Position numbers and translations under genes: made by a program. A stretch of DNA of 64,000 nt, from positions 28,380-92,379 of the forward strand of contig DATAPW010000153.1 of assembly GCA_036265005.1 (NCBI GenBank). Reading direction: 5' to 3'. This DNA is from JAMXLO01 sp036265005 (lineage in GTDB: Bacteria; Pseudomonadota; Alphaproteobacteria; Acetobacterales; Acetobacteraceae). A model generated the notes under the pieces. The model worked only from the letters and a program-made list of their open reading frames with translations. It ran no database searches and had not been told where the DNA came from. Of this stretch, positions 17,020 through 26,268 are shown one piece after another (within the stretch, counting starts at the first letter, position 1; the number at the start of each line of letters is the position of its first letter).

Positions 17020-18839
17020 CAGAATGCCTGGCCGATCCCGATATACAGTTCGAAAGCGTCGCCATGCGGCTCTCGGTTCAACGGGATTGCGACGTCGAGA
17101 CGAATTGGGCCGATCGAGGTGTAATAGCGGGCGCCGATGCCGGCGCCCACCCGCCAGTTGCTGGTGAACGGCGCGCCATTCGCGGTCACCTGCCCGGCAT
17201 CGACGAACGCTACCACGCCGTATTTGTCGAGAATCCGCTGGCGGAGCTCGAGCGATCCGGCGCTGACCGCCGTGCCGCCGGTCGGATTGCCGTCGGGGAA
17301 TTGCGGTCCCACCGACTGGTAACGGAAGCCGCGCACGGTGCCTGACCCGCCGGCATAGAACCGCTGGTCGGGCGGCAGGCTGAACAGGTCGACCCCGAAT
17401 GCTTTGCCTGTCAGGCCGCGCATCGCGATCACGCTGCGTCCGCCGCCGCTCAGGTCAAAATACGCAGAGCCGGAGATCTGCCCGATCACGAAGGTCGCGT
17501 TGTTGTGGCCAAGCGACTGGGTCGGCGTCAGCAGGATCGCCGCACGGAAACCGGACGTCGGGTCCAGCAGGCTGTTGGTGTTGTCGAACCTCACCGACAT
17601 CGGCAGTCCGATCAGCTCGTACTGCCGCTCGACGCCCTCCTGCGTGATCTCCTCCTGTTCGCCCGACAGGCCGATACTGACCGTCCAGTGTGCCAGCAGC
17701 TTGCGGTTGATCGCGATCTTCTGGGTCAACGCGCGCTGGTCGTACGCTTCAAGGCTTTGTTTGATCGCACCCAGATCGATCTCAAGCGTCTGGTCGCGCA
17801 TGAGAAAGTCCGGCTTGAGGAACTGGACGCCTAAGTTGTAGCCCGGCTTGACCACGTCATTGCCGCCGAGTTGGATGCCGCCGGTGATGTTGAGCTGCTC
17901 GGCGTTGCCGAACAGGTTGCGGTGATGCCATCCGGCATTGAGGTTGACGCCGAGGTCGGTCGAGTAGGCCGCGCCGACATCGACGGAGTGCAGCGGACGC
18001 TCGGTCACGTCGATGACAACGGGGATCGTGCCGTTTGGGTCCAGGTGTTCGCCAGGCGAGATGCGCACCACCGAGAACACACCGATTGACGCGAGGTCCT
18101 GGCGTGCCTGCTCGACGCGGATCGGGCTGAATCGCTGACCCGATTGCAGCAGCAGGCGGCGGCGAATGTAGTCCTCGTTCACCGTCTTCAGGCCGGTGAT
18201 CTCGATCCGGCCGATATTGGCGTATGGCCCTGCGTCGACGCGGAAGGTGACGTTCAGCAGGTTGTGGTCCAGTTGCAGGGTGACCGGCGGCAGATCGACC
18301 TTCGCCAGCGGGTGTCCGGCTTCGCGGATAGCGGTCAGCAGGCGTTGCTGTGCGGTCAGCACGTCGGCAGCGATGGCAGGTGCGCCGGGCGACAGGCCCA
18401 GGCTGTTGCGCGCCTCGGGCGGCACATCGCCTTCGATGTCGATGCGGCCGAGATGGAATTGCGGCCCGAGTTCGAAGGATGCGCCAACTTTGACCGGCGG
18501 ATCGGCCGGCGCGCGCTCCAGCAGGTCGGGAAGCTGGGGATCATCCAGCGGCTTGCCGTCGATGGTGAGTGTCACCTTGGCCTTGTAGTAGCCGAAGCTG
18601 TTCTGCGCCTGCTGGAAGCGGTTCAGATCCTCCCGCGCCCGGGTTACCAGCGCGAATGGACCGACCGGCGCGGTCTTCTGCAGCGAAATCAGCTGCGAGG
18701 CATCCTTCAGGGCGGTGTCGAGCGCCGTATTGCCGGTCGGTTCAAGCGTGACCTCATAGGGCTGAGGGTCGGCGGCAAATGCGGAGGGGCTGCAGACCAT
18801 GAGGACAGCCAGCAGCAGGCAGGGGAGCACGGAACGCAT
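17019..18839 (-). CDS. tamA: Outer-membrane assembly protein TamA (Omp85 family)
   Basis: A 606-residue protein with a signal peptide (MRSVLPCLLLAVLMVCSPSAFA), POTRA-like domains to about residue 300, and a C-terminal 16-strand barrel. The barrel holds the Omp85 hallmark GGSGTVRGF motif (YAGGSGTVRGFRYQSVGP) and ends IGPIRLDVAIPLNR...YIGIGQAF with a terminal Phe. The ATG at 18839 gives a clean signal peptide; a GTG three codons earlier is possible. Its stop overlaps tamB's start. It is divergent from plsC with an 86-base gap that must hold both promoters. Confidence 0.94.
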   Translation of the reverse strand: MRSVLPCLLLAVLMVCSPSAFAADPQPYEVTLEPTGNTALDTALKDASQLISLQKTAPVGPFALVTRAREDLNRFQQAQNSFGYYKAKVTLTIDGKPLDDPQLPDLLERAPADPPVKVGASFELGPQFHLGRIDIEGDVPPEARNSLGLSPGAPAIAADVLTAQQRLLTAIREAGHPLAKVDLPPVTLQLDHNLLNVTFRVDAGPYANIGRIEITGLKTVNEDYIRRRLLLQSGQRFSPIRVEQARQDLASIGVFSVVRISPGEHLDPNGTIPVVIDVTERPLHSVDVGAAYSTDLGVNLNAGWHHRNLFGNAEQLNITGGIQLGGNDVVKPGYNLGVQFLKPDFLMRDQTLEIDLGAIKQSLEAYDQRALTQKIAINRKLLAHWTVSIGLSGEQEEITQEGVERQYELIGLPMSVRFDNTNSLLDPTSGFRAAILLTPTQSLGHNNATFVIGQISGSAYFDLSGGGRSVIAMRGLTGKAFGVDLFSLPPDQRFYAGGSGTVRGFRYQSVGPQFPDGNPTGGTAVSAGSLELRQRILDKYGVVAFVDAGQVTANGAPFTSNWRVGAGIGARYYTSIGPIRLDVAIPLNREPHGDAFELYIGIGQAF

Positions 18840-18925
18840 TCCGCACACGGTAATAGGTGCAGTGTTCCGTCAAGTGTCACGGTTGCGCCATTGTTAGGAA
18901 ACTGTGAGCGAGCTATCGGATTCCC

Positions 18926-19873
18926 ATGAGGGAGACCTCCCGTGTCCCGCGCCGCCGCGCCGCCGCCCGCCCCTTGCTGGCGCGCCACGCCGAATTTCCT
19001 GCGCTGGCGACGGCACCCGCGGGGGCGGAAAGTCGTCCGGGCGTGCTGCGCCTGTTCCGTGTCCTCCGGCGCGGCGCCGGCGTGCTGCTATGGACGCTGC
19101 CGTGCATGCCGATCCAGGCGCTCCTCCTGATGCTGCCCGGCCGCGCAAAGGTGGTGTTCGCGCGCTCCTACTGGTCGATGACGACACGCCTGCTCGGGCT
19201 CAGGGTGCAGGTGATCGGCAGCGCTGCCGTTTCGCCGGCTGGACGCCCCGTGGTGTTCGTCTCGAACCACTCGTCCTGGCTTGATGTCCCGGTGCTGGGC
19301 GGTCGGCTCGACGCGTGCTTCGTGTCGAAGGACGAGGTGGCAGGGTGGCCATTCATCAGCACCATCGCCAGGCTCGGCCGCACTGTCTTTGTCTCACGCC
19401 AGCGACATGCGACCGGGCGGGAGCGCGACGTGCTGCGCAACCGGCTGGCCGCCGGCGACAACCTATTGCTGTTCCCGGAGGGGACCACGTCCGACGGCTC
19501 GCGCGTACTGCCGTTCCGCAGTGCCTTCTTCGCCGTTGCCGAGGGCGTCGAGCCACCACTGATCCAACCGGTTTCAGTGGTCTACGACCGGTTGGGCGGG
19601 CTGCCGACCGGTCGCGCCAGCCGGCCGATCTTCGCCTGGTATGGCGACATGGACCTGGCGTCGCATTTCTGGCGCTTCGCCCAGCAACGCGGCCTGCGCG
19701 CCAGCATTCTGTTGCACCCGGCGCTCGATCCCTCGCGCTTCGCCAGCCGCAAGGCGCTGTCGCATGCCGTCTGGCAGACGGTGGCGGACGGCGCGGCGAC
19801 ACTGCGCCAGAACCGGCCGGTGCAAGCGCCCGCGCCGCCGGCAGATGTCGTGGCGGAGCCGGCGTTTGCGTGA
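18926..19873 (+). CDS. plsC: 1-acyl-sn-glycerol-3-phosphate acyltransferase
   Basis: A 315-residue membrane-associated acyltransferase that makes phosphatidic acid from lysophosphatidate. The catalytic NHxxxxD box is NHSSWLD and the glycerophosphate-binding box is FPEGTTSDG. Both lie in the expected order, after one strong hydrophobic helix (GVLLWTLPCMPIQALLLML). The Arg-rich first ~40 residues are longer than usual, so the start at 18926 may be over-long. It lies just upstream of miaB, an order common in alphaproteobacteria, though a 271-base gap with a hairpin separates them. Confidence 0.9.
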   Translation: MRETSRVPRRRAAARPLLARHAEFPALATAPAGAESRPGVLRLFRVLRRGAGVLLWTLPCMPIQALLLMLPGRAKVVFARSYWSMTTRLLGLRVQVIGSAAVSPAGRPVVFVSNHSSWLDVPVLGGRLDACFVSKDEVAGWPFISTIARLGRTVFVSRQRHATGRERDVLRNRLAAGDNLLLFPEGTTSDGSRVLPFRSAFFAVAEGVEPPLIQPVSVVYDRLGGLPTGRASRPIFAWYGDMDLASHFWRFAQQRGLRASILLHPALDPSRFASRKALSHAVWQTVADGAATLRQNRPVQAPAPPADVVAEPAFA

Positions 19874-19904
19874 GGGAAGGGAAGGGAAGACTTCCCCTCC
19901 CTTA

Positions 19905-19927
19905 CCCCCTCCCGGCAGGGGAGGGGG
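19905..19927 (+). terminator. Hairpin downstream of plsC (dispersed CCCTCCC family)
   Basis: CCCCCTCCC pairs with GGGAGGGGG across a five-base loop, 32 bases after the plsC stop. A second small GGGAA/TTCCC stem lies at 19884-19895. No T-run follows, so it is either a weak terminator or only a member of the same repeat family seen at 4373 and 51760. The remaining sequence up to miaB shows nothing I recognise. Confidence 0.4.
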
Positions 19928-20144
19928 AGGTGCATTGGGCTCATTGCGCGGGTTGGGCTGGCTCCCGCCGCCCTGCGGCCCGGTATCATGTTCCAGTTGA
20001 CAGGATGACGGCATTTCCTGCCAGACTGCGGACTGACCCAGGAGGCGAACCCGCGCTGCCGCGCTTGACCCGATCGGCCACTCCGACGATGTCTCGCCGC
20101 CCTCGAGCCGGAACGGTCCGGCCAGGCAGGGCGGAGTGTGGTCT

Positions 20145-21521
20145 ATGAGTGTGACGGAGCGTGCGGAGACCGGCCCCAAGCGTTTGCACGTGATCACCTG
20201 GGGCTGCCAGATGAACGTGTACGACAGCGCACGGATGGCCGACGTGCTGGCGCCTCTCGGCTACGCGCCGGTCTCGGCCCCCGATGGCGCCGACATGGTC
20301 ATCCTCAACACCTGCCACATTCGCGACAAGGCGGCCGAGAAGGTGTTTTCCGAGCTCGGCCGGCTGCGGCGGCTGAAGGAGAAGCGGGCGGCGGATGGCG
20401 GACGGATGATCCTCGCCGTGGCCGGCTGCGTGGCGCAGGCGGAAGGCGCCGAGATCCTGGCGCGGGCGCCCTACGTGGATATCGTTCTTGGCCCGCAGAC
20501 CTACCATCGGCTGCCGGACATGGTCGCCCGCGCGGCGCGCGCCGGCGGCGCGGTGATCGAGACCGACTTCCCGGCGGAGGACAAGTTCGACCACCTGCCG
20601 GACGCCGCGGCGCCGCAGGGGATCACCGCGTTCCTGACCATCCAGGAGGGCTGCGACAAGTTCTGCAGCTTCTGCGTGGTGCCCTACACGCGCGGCGCGG
20701 AACAGAGCCGGCCGGTCGCCGCTGTCATTGCCGAAGCGCGCCGGCTGGTGGGGCAGGGCGCGCGCGAGGTCACGCTGCTCGGCCAGAACGTCAACGCCTG
20801 GCATGGCGAGGCGCCGGACGGCAGCATCTGGGGTCTCGGCCGGCTGCTACGGGCGCTGTCCGACATCCCCGGCCTGCTGCGGCTGCGCTATACGACGTCG
20901 CACCCGCGCGACATGGACGACGACCTGGTCGCGGCGCACCGGGACCTGCCGCTGCTGATGCCGTTCCTCCACCTGCCGGTGCAGTCGGGCGCCGATCGTG
21001 TGCTGGCGGCAATGAACCGCAAGCACACTGCGGCCGACTACCTGCAGCTGGTGGGCAGGCTGCGAGCCGCCCGGCCGGACATCGCTCTGTCGTCCGACTT
21101 CATCGTCGGCCATCCGGGCGAGACCGATGCCGATTTCCGGGCGACGCTGGTGCTGGTGCAGGAGGTTGGCTTCGCCCAGGCGTACAGCTTCAAGTACTCT
21201 CCCCGCCCCGGCACGCCCGCTGCCGGCACGCCGGCGCAGGTCCCTGATGCCGAGAAGGATCGCCGCCTGGCGGAGCTCCAGGCATTGCTGCGGGCGCAGC
21301 AGGCGCGGTTCAACGCCGGGTGCGTCGGCCTGGCCCTCCCGGTGCTGTTCACCGGCCCGGGCCGGCATCCCGGCCAGGTCGCCGGACGGTCACCATTCCT
21401 GCAGCCGGTGCATGTTTCGGCGCCGGCCGACCTGATCGGACAAGAAATGTCCGTGCAGATTGCCGCCGCCCTCCCCAATTCATTGTCTGGAACCCTCACC
21501 GAGGAGAGAGTCTGCGCTTGA
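20145..21521 (+). CDS. miaB: tRNA-2-methylthio-N6-dimethylallyladenosine synthase MiaB
   Basis: A 458-residue radical-SAM methylthiotransferase that modifies A37 of tRNAs. The N-terminal UPF0004 domain has three cluster Cys (WGCQMN, NTCHIR, AGCVAQ). The radical-SAM motif CxxxCxxC is CDKFCSFC, followed by VVPYTRGAEQSRP. The TRAM domain is at the C-terminus (~390-455). The ATG at 20145 follows GGCGGAG. Its stop overlaps the phoH start (TTGA). Confidence 0.96.
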   Translation: MSVTERAETGPKRLHVITWGCQMNVYDSARMADVLAPLGYAPVSAPDGADMVILNTCHIRDKAAEKVFSELGRLRRLKEKRAADGGRMILAVAGCVAQAEGAEILARAPYVDIVLGPQTYHRLPDMVARAARAGGAVIETDFPAEDKFDHLPDAAAPQGITAFLTIQEGCDKFCSFCVVPYTRGAEQSRPVAAVIAEARRLVGQGAREVTLLGQNVNAWHGEAPDGSIWGLGRLLRALSDIPGLLRLRYTTSHPRDMDDDLVAAHRDLPLLMPFLHLPVQSGADRVLAAMNRKHTAADYLQLVGRLRAARPDIALSSDFIVGHPGETDADFRATLVLVQEVGFAQAYSFKYSPRPGTPAAGTPAQVPDAEKDRRLAELQALLRAQQARFNAGCVGLALPVLFTGPGRHPGQVAGRSPFLQPVHVSAPADLIGQEMSVQIAAALPNSLSGTLTEERVCA

Positions 21522-22582
21522 GCCAATCCGCCACGATCCCTGCCATTTCCGCCGCCTCCCCCCACGGCAAGGCCGTGACCCTCCAGTTTGCCGACAACAC
21601 GCTGCTGCCGTTGCTGCTCGGCGACCATGATCGCCACATGGTCCGCATCGAGCAGGCTCTGGGCGTGCGCCTGTCGTGTCGCGGCAACCGGGTCGCGATC
21701 ACCGGCGAGCCGTCGCGCGTCGATGTGGCGCAGGCCACGCTGGAAGGCCTGTGGCGCCGGCTCGAACGCGGCGAGAGCGTCGGGCGACCCGAGGTCGAGG
21801 CGGCGATCAGGCTGGCGGATGCCGACACCGATCCGCGGCTGCCGTTGTCCGACGTGCCCGCGATCCGCACCCGGCGCGGCGCCGTGGGGCCACGCAGCCC
21901 GGGCCAGGCGGCGTATATCGAGGCGCTCGCGTCGCACGAGATGGTGTTCGGCGTCGGCCCGGCCGGCACCGGCAAGACCTACCTCGCAGTGGCGCAGGCC
22001 GTCGCTATGCTTCAGGCCGGCAAAGTGGACCGGATCGTGTTGTCGCGCCCCGCGGTTGAAGCCGGCGAGCGCCTGGGCTTCCTGCCCGGCGACATGAAGG
22101 AGAAGGTCGATCCCTATTTGCGTCCGTTGTACGACGCGCTGCACGACATGATGCCGGCCGAGCAGGTGGTGCGCCGCCTGACCAACGGCGAAATCGAGGT
22201 GGCGCCGCTGGCGTTCATGCGCGGCCGCACGCTGGCGCACGCCTATGCCATTTTGGACGAGGCGCAGAACACCACTGCGGTGCAGATGAAGATGTGGCTG
22301 ACGCGGATGGGCGAAGGAACCCGCATGGTGGTCACCGGCGACCTGACTCAGGTCGATCTGCCCACCGGCGTCCGCTCCGGCCTGCGCGATGCGCTCGACA
22401 CGCTGGAGGGCGTCCCCGGCATCGCGGTTACCCGGCTGGGCACCCGCGACGTGGTCCGCCATCCGCTTGTCGCGCGCATCGTGGACGCCTACGACCAGCG
22501 CGCGGCGGCTGAGGGCGACAAGCGCCGTGAAGCCCGTCGGGCGCGAGAGATCAACCAGCCGGCCGATGAAACCGGCAAGTAG
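21518..22582 (+). CDS. phoH: PhoH family ATPase, TTG start
   Basis: A 354-residue PhoH-like P-loop protein: Walker A FGVGPAGTGKTYLA, Walker B AYAILDEAQNTT, sensor VVTGDLTQVDLP. The N-terminal ~110 residues include a KH-like segment (IEQALGVRLSCRGNRVAITG), as in the YbeZ branch. The start is TTG at 21518, overlapping the miaB stop by four bases, with GAGGAGAGAG just upstream. Lies directly before ybeY, its usual partner in rRNA maturation; the exact activity of PhoH is not settled. Confidence 0.93.
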   Translation: MSQSATIPAISAASPHGKAVTLQFADNTLLPLLLGDHDRHMVRIEQALGVRLSCRGNRVAITGEPSRVDVAQATLEGLWRRLERGESVGRPEVEAAIRLADADTDPRLPLSDVPAIRTRRGAVGPRSPGQAAYIEALASHEMVFGVGPAGTGKTYLAVAQAVAMLQAGKVDRIVLSRPAVEAGERLGFLPGDMKEKVDPYLRPLYDALHDMMPAEQVVRRLTNGEIEVAPLAFMRGRTLAHAYAILDEAQNTTAVQMKMWLTRMGEGTRMVVTGDLTQVDLPTGVRSGLRDALDTLEGVPGIAVTRLGTRDVVRHPLVARIVDAYDQRAAAEGDKRREARRAREINQPADETGK

Positions 22583-22584
22583 CG

Positions 22585-23043
22585 ATGGACCCGGACCCAA
22601 GTAGCAGCCCCGCGCAAGCGGGGATCCAGGATGAGGTCAGCGTAATCGTCACGGAGCCGGCCTGGCGCCGGCTGGTCGCACGCGCCGAGAGCATCGCCGA
22701 CCGCGCCGCCCGGGCTGCGGGTGCGCATGCCTCGGTGGTGCTCGCCGCCGACCGCACCGTGCGCCGCCTGAATGCGCGCCATCGTGGCCGCAACAAGCCC
22801 ACCAACGTGCTGACCTACACCGCGCCGGCACGGGAAATGGTGCTGGCGCTCGGTGTGATCCGCCGCGAGGCGGCAGCCGCCGGCCGGCGGCCCGCACACC
22901 ACCTTGCGCATCTGGTGGTGCATGGCGCGCTGCACCTCGCCGGACACGACCACCACCATCCCGGCGAAGCCCGCCGCATGGAACTGGCGGAGGCCCGCAT
23001 CCTGCACCGGCTGGGCGTTCCCAATCCGTGGAAGCGCGCATGA
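22585..23043 (+). CDS. ybeY: rRNA maturation endoribonuclease YbeY
   Basis: A 152-residue metal-dependent endoribonuclease acting in 16S rRNA 3' maturation. The zinc-site motif HGxLHLxGHDH is complete (VVHGALHLAGHDHHHPGEA, then RRME). The core strand NKPTNVLTYTAP precedes it. It starts two bases after phoH and its stop overlaps the next gene (ATGA). The first ~17 residues (MDPDPSSSPAQAGIQDE) are odd: they are encoded by a palindromic repeat, and the conserved YbeY fold begins after them. No other good in-frame start is visible. Confidence 0.93.
   Translation: MDPDPSSSPAQAGIQDEVSVIVTEPAWRRLVARAESIADRAARAAGAHASVVLAADRTVRRLNARHRGRNKPTNVLTYTAPAREMVLALGVIRREAAAAGRRPAHHLAHLVVHGALHLAGHDHHHPGEARRMELAEARILHRLGVPNPWKRA
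22608..22623 (+). repeat. Hairpin repeat inside the ybeY start region
   Basis: CCCCGC and GCGGGG form a six-base stem closed by a GCAA tetraloop, followed by ATCCAGG. This is the core of a common dispersed proteobacterial repeat. It lies within codons 8-14 of ybeY, so the repeat is translated (SSSPAQAGIQ). A stable stem this close to the start codon could lower initiation. Confidence 0.7.
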
Positions 23044-23939
23044 GCAGCAACGGCAATGGCGGACGCGCCTCGCTGCTGGCGCGGCTGCGCCAGCTGCTCG
23101 GTCACCGCCACCAGGAGCACAGCCTCCGCGAGTCGATCGCCGAGTTGGTGCAGGAGGCGGCCGACGAGCAGCCGCAGGCCGGCGAACAGCCGGAACTGGA
23201 CCGCCAGGAACGCGCACTGATCGCCAACATCCTGCGTCTGCGTGAGACCACCGCGGACGATGTGATGCTGCCGCGCGCCGACATCGTCGCCATGCGCGTC
23301 GATGTGACGCTGGAGCAGGCATTGCAGCAGATCCGCACCGAGGGCCACTCCCGGTTGCCGGTATTCCGCGAGCAGCTCGATGATGTCGTCGGCATGGTGC
23401 ACATCAAGGACGTATTCGCCTATGTCGGCCGCCCGGAGGAGTTCCGCCTGGAAGCGATCCTGCGCCGCCCGCTGATGGTGGCGCCGCAGATGCCGGTGCT
23501 GGACCTGCTGCTGCAGATGCGCCAGCAGCGCATGCACCTGGCGCTGGTGGTGGACGAGTACGGCGGCATCGACGGATTGGTGACGATCGAGGACCTGGTC
23601 GAGACCATCGTCGGCGACATCTCGGACGAACATGACGAGGTGCAGGCGGCGATGGTGGTGGAGCGGGCGGATGGTGCGCTCGATGTCAATGCGCGGCTGC
23701 CGGTGGAGGAGTTCGAAAGCCGCATGGGCCCTGTGCTGTCGGAGGACGAGCGCGATTCCGACATCCACACGATCGGCGGCCTGGTGTTCACGCTGGCCGG
23801 CCGCGTGCCAGCCAAGGGCGAGGTGATCAGCCATCCGTCGGGAATCGAATTCCGCGTGCTAGACGCCGATCCGCGGCGCATCAGGCGCCTGCGGGTGCGG
23901 CGCGCACCGGAACAGACCGAGGCAGCCGCGGCAGAGTGA
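23040..23939 (+). CDS. CBS-domain protein of the CorC/hemolysin-C type
   Basis: A 299-residue cytoplasmic protein. A helical N-terminal region (ESIAELVQEA) leads into the conserved IANILRLRETTADDVMLPRADI segment that opens the CBS pair. The two CBS domains (~residues 60-195) include GHSRLPVFREQLDDVVGMVHIKD and LALVVDEYGGIDGLVTIEDL. A C-terminal CorC_HlyC domain (~210-290) contains IGGLVFTLAGRVPAKGE. No transmembrane domain, so it is the soluble CorC-like form. The ATG overlaps the ybeY stop. It ends the miaB-phoH-ybeY unit. Proposed role: ion or magnesium homeostasis. Confidence 0.9.
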   Translation: MSSNGNGGRASLLARLRQLLGHRHQEHSLRESIAELVQEAADEQPQAGEQPELDRQERALIANILRLRETTADDVMLPRADIVAMRVDVTLEQALQQIRTEGHSRLPVFREQLDDVVGMVHIKDVFAYVGRPEEFRLEAILRRPLMVAPQMPVLDLLLQMRQQRMHLALVVDEYGGIDGLVTIEDLVETIVGDISDEHDEVQAAMVVERADGALDVNARLPVEEFESRMGPVLSEDERDSDIHTIGGLVFTLAGRVPAKGEVISHPSGIEFRVLDADPRRIRRLRVRRAPEQTEAAAAE

Positions 23940-23952
23940 CGGCCCGGTCCGT

Positions 23953-23981
23953 TTGACTCGCCGAGAAGCCGCGCCCTAGCG
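23953..23981 (+). promoter_or_regulatory. Possible promoter for the CoA-transferase operon
   Basis: TTGACT at 23953-23958 and CTAGCG at 23976-23981 are separated by 17 bases, about 35 bases upstream of the ATG at 24017. The -35 is good and the -10 is weak. It is the only promoter-like pair I see in this 77-base gap. Inference only. Confidence 0.3.
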
Positions 23982-24016
23982 TCATTGCGCCTGCCCACAG
24001 CTGCAAAGGTGTCGCC

Positions 24017-25168
24017 ATGAGCCTCAGCCTCGACGGCGTTCGCGTGCTCGAACTGGCGCGCTACCAGGCCGGTCCACGCGGCGGCATGATCCTGTCCGAC
24101 CTTGGCGCCGAGGTCATCAAGATCGAACGGTTTGGTGGTGAGGAAACCCGCAGGCATGCGCCGATGGTGCGCGGCCAGAGCGTGTATTTCACCGTCTACA
24201 ATCGCGGCAAGAAGAGCATCTGCCTCGACCTGCGCAATCCGCGCGGCAAGGAGATCTTCGCCGAACTGGTCAAACAGTCCGACATCGTGCTGGAGAATTT
24301 CCGGCCTGGCACCATGCGCGCGATGGGCTTCGACTACGAGGCTCTGCACGCGCTGAACTCCGGCATCATCCTGCTGTCGGTGTCCGGCTTCGGTCAGTAC
24401 GGTCCCTATACCGAGCGGCCGGCATTCGATCCACTCGGCCAGGCGATGAGCGGCCTGATGTCGCTCACCGGCAAGCCGGTCGGACAACCTCTCGGCACCG
24501 CCTCGTCCGTGGTCGATCGCTACACCGCGCTGCACGCGACGATCGGCGCGCTCGCCGCATTGCGGCATCGCGACCGCACCGGCGAGGGACAGCTGGTCGA
24601 TGTCTGCCTGCTGGATTCGGCGCTGACCATGGTCGAGATCCCCACGGCGTATTACCTGGCTACCGGCGAGGAAGGTGGTGAAGCCGGCCGCCCGCCGTAC
24701 CGCGCCAAGGACGGCTGGGTGGTGATCTCCGCCGGCGGACGCGAGATGGCGGCGCGGCTGATGCAACTGGTTTCCGGTGCAACGACCAGCAGGGAGGCGG
24801 AGCCGCTGACCGGCGGACAGGGCGGCAGCGATGCGCGCAAGGCGCTGGAGGCCTGGTGCGCCGACCGGCCGGTGGCGACCATCTGCTCGGCGTTGATGGA
24901 GATCGGCGTGCCGGTCGCGCCGGTGAAGACCATTCCCGAAGTCGCCCAGGATCCGCATCTGTGGGAGCGCGAGATGCTGGTGAAGATGGAAGACGCCGTG
25001 GCCGGCGAGATCTATGTGCCCGGCGTGACCGTGAAGATGTCGAAGACGCCTGGCCGCGTCGGGCCGGTACCGACGCCGGGACAGCACACCGACGAAGTGC
25101 TCGGCCGATTGCTTGGCTACGACACGGACACCCTCGGGCGGCTTCGTCAGGCCGGCGCGATCGCATGA
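24017..25168 (+). CDS. Family III CoA transferase (CaiB/BaiF type)
   Basis: A 383-residue interlocked-fold CoA transferase. Typical motifs: LDGVRVLELARYQAGPRGGM, LSDLGAEVIKIE, NRGKKSICLDLRNPRG, ENFRPGTM, and FGQYGPYTERPAFDPLGQA. The acyl-accepting Asp expected near position 169 of formyl-CoA transferase aligns with D167 (SSVVDRYTALH). The C-terminal QDPHLWEREMLVKMED segment is also typical. It would move CoA between a carboxylic acid and a donor such as succinyl-CoA; the substrate is unknown. The stop overlaps the following reductase gene (ATGA), so the two probably act on one pathway. Confidence 0.9.
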   Translation: MSLSLDGVRVLELARYQAGPRGGMILSDLGAEVIKIERFGGEETRRHAPMVRGQSVYFTVYNRGKKSICLDLRNPRGKEIFAELVKQSDIVLENFRPGTMRAMGFDYEALHALNSGIILLSVSGFGQYGPYTERPAFDPLGQAMSGLMSLTGKPVGQPLGTASSVVDRYTALHATIGALAALRHRDRTGEGQLVDVCLLDSALTMVEIPTAYYLATGEEGGEAGRPPYRAKDGWVVISAGGREMAARLMQLVSGATTSREAEPLTGGQGGSDARKALEAWCADRPVATICSALMEIGVPVAPVKTIPEVAQDPHLWEREMLVKMEDAVAGEIYVPGVTVKMSKTPGRVGPVPTPGQHTDEVLGRLLGYDTDTLGRLRQAGAIA

Positions 25169-26265
25169 CGGCGACCGTCGCCATCATCGGTGCCGGCATC
25201 GGCGGCGTTTATCTGGTGGCCGAACTGGGCCTCGCCGGGCATCGGATGCGCCTGCACGACCTCGACGACACGCGCCTGGCGGAGGTCCTTGCGCGCGGCG
25301 GTTTGGATGTGGAGGGCGAAGCCGGCGGCTTCGCTGCGGTGGAACATGCGACGACGGAACTCCGCACGGCGGTGGACGGCAGCGACATCGTCGTCGTCGT
25401 GACCGGCGGCACTGGCCAGGAGGCGGTGGCCCGGTCGCTTGCGCCCGTTTTGCGCGATGGCCAGCTGATCCTGCTGATCCAGGGCAACACCGGCGGATCA
25501 CTCGTCGTGCGGCGCGCACTGGATGCGGCAGGCTGCCGCGCGCAAGTCGATGTCGCCGAGATGGACAACTATCCGTATTCCTGCTGGCGGCTTGGACCAA
25601 CGCGCATCCGGCCTATCGTTCGCAAGCGCTGGCTGCAGATTGCGACGTTTCCCGGCGAGCGCATCGCATCGGTATTTCCCCGCCTGTCGCCGCTGTTCCC
25701 ACACGCGGTCGCCGCGCCCACGGTGGCGCATACCGGCTTCACCAATGCCAACGCGATGCTGCATGTCGCGAACTGCGTGGCCAACGCCGGGAAGATCGAT
25801 CGCGGCGAGACGTATCGGTTCTACGCCGACGGCGTGACGGCGTCGGTCGCGCGGCTCTACGAGGCGATCAACGCCGAACGCGTGGCAGTCGCCGCTGCGT
25901 TGGGTGCATCGGTGCCGACGCTGGCCGACTGGTTCGAGCGCACCTATGGGGTGCGCGGCGCGACGCTGGTGGAAACCTGCCAGTTGCTCACCACCAACAG
26001 CGACGGGCCGTACCAGGCGACCGGAACGCCGAAGTCGTTCGAGCACAAATACATCACCGAGGACGTGCCGGTCGGATTGATGCCGATGAGCACGCTTGGT
26101 GCCGCGGTGGGCGTTGCGACGCCGGCAATCGATGGGGTGATTGCGATGGTGCGGCACATGACCGGCAAGGATTTCGCGGCCGATGCGCGCACGCTGGAAC
26201 GCATGGGGCTGGTTGGGATGGACGCATCGAGGATCCGTCGAGTGCTGGACAAAGGATTTGCGTAA
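25165..26265 (+). CDS. NAD(P)-dependent octopine/nopaline dehydrogenase-type reductase
   Basis: A 366-residue two-domain dehydrogenase. The N-terminal Rossmann fold has a dinucleotide motif IGAGIGGVYLVAELGLAGH and a DxxD second strand (LHDLDDTRL). The C-terminal half is all-helical and resembles the Octopine_DH domain, with GFTNANAMLHVANCVANAGKI containing the HxxN-type catalytic region (MLHVANCV). Such enzymes join amino acids to alpha-keto acids or reduce 2-keto acids. The real substrate cannot be read. The start is set by the ATGA overlap with the CoA transferase. Confidence 0.8.
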   Translation: MTATVAIIGAGIGGVYLVAELGLAGHRMRLHDLDDTRLAEVLARGGLDVEGEAGGFAAVEHATTELRTAVDGSDIVVVVTGGTGQEAVARSLAPVLRDGQLILLIQGNTGGSLVVRRALDAAGCRAQVDVAEMDNYPYSCWRLGPTRIRPIVRKRWLQIATFPGERIASVFPRLSPLFPHAVAAPTVAHTGFTNANAMLHVANCVANAGKIDRGETYRFYADGVTASVARLYEAINAERVAVAAALGASVPTLADWFERTYGVRGATLVETCQLLTTNSDGPYQATGTPKSFEHKYITEDVPVGLMPMSTLGAAVGVATPAIDGVIAMVRHMTGKDFAADARTLERMGLVGMDASRIRRVLDKGFA

Positions 26266-26268
26266 CCC

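Noticed and set aside
19905..19927. Intrinsic terminator after plsC
   Set aside because: A strong stem but no T-run, and the same motif occurs elsewhere as a repeat; kept only as a low-confidence call.
23953..23981. Confident sigma-70 promoter before the CoA transferase
   Set aside because: The -35 is good but the -10 is poor; given only as a possibility.
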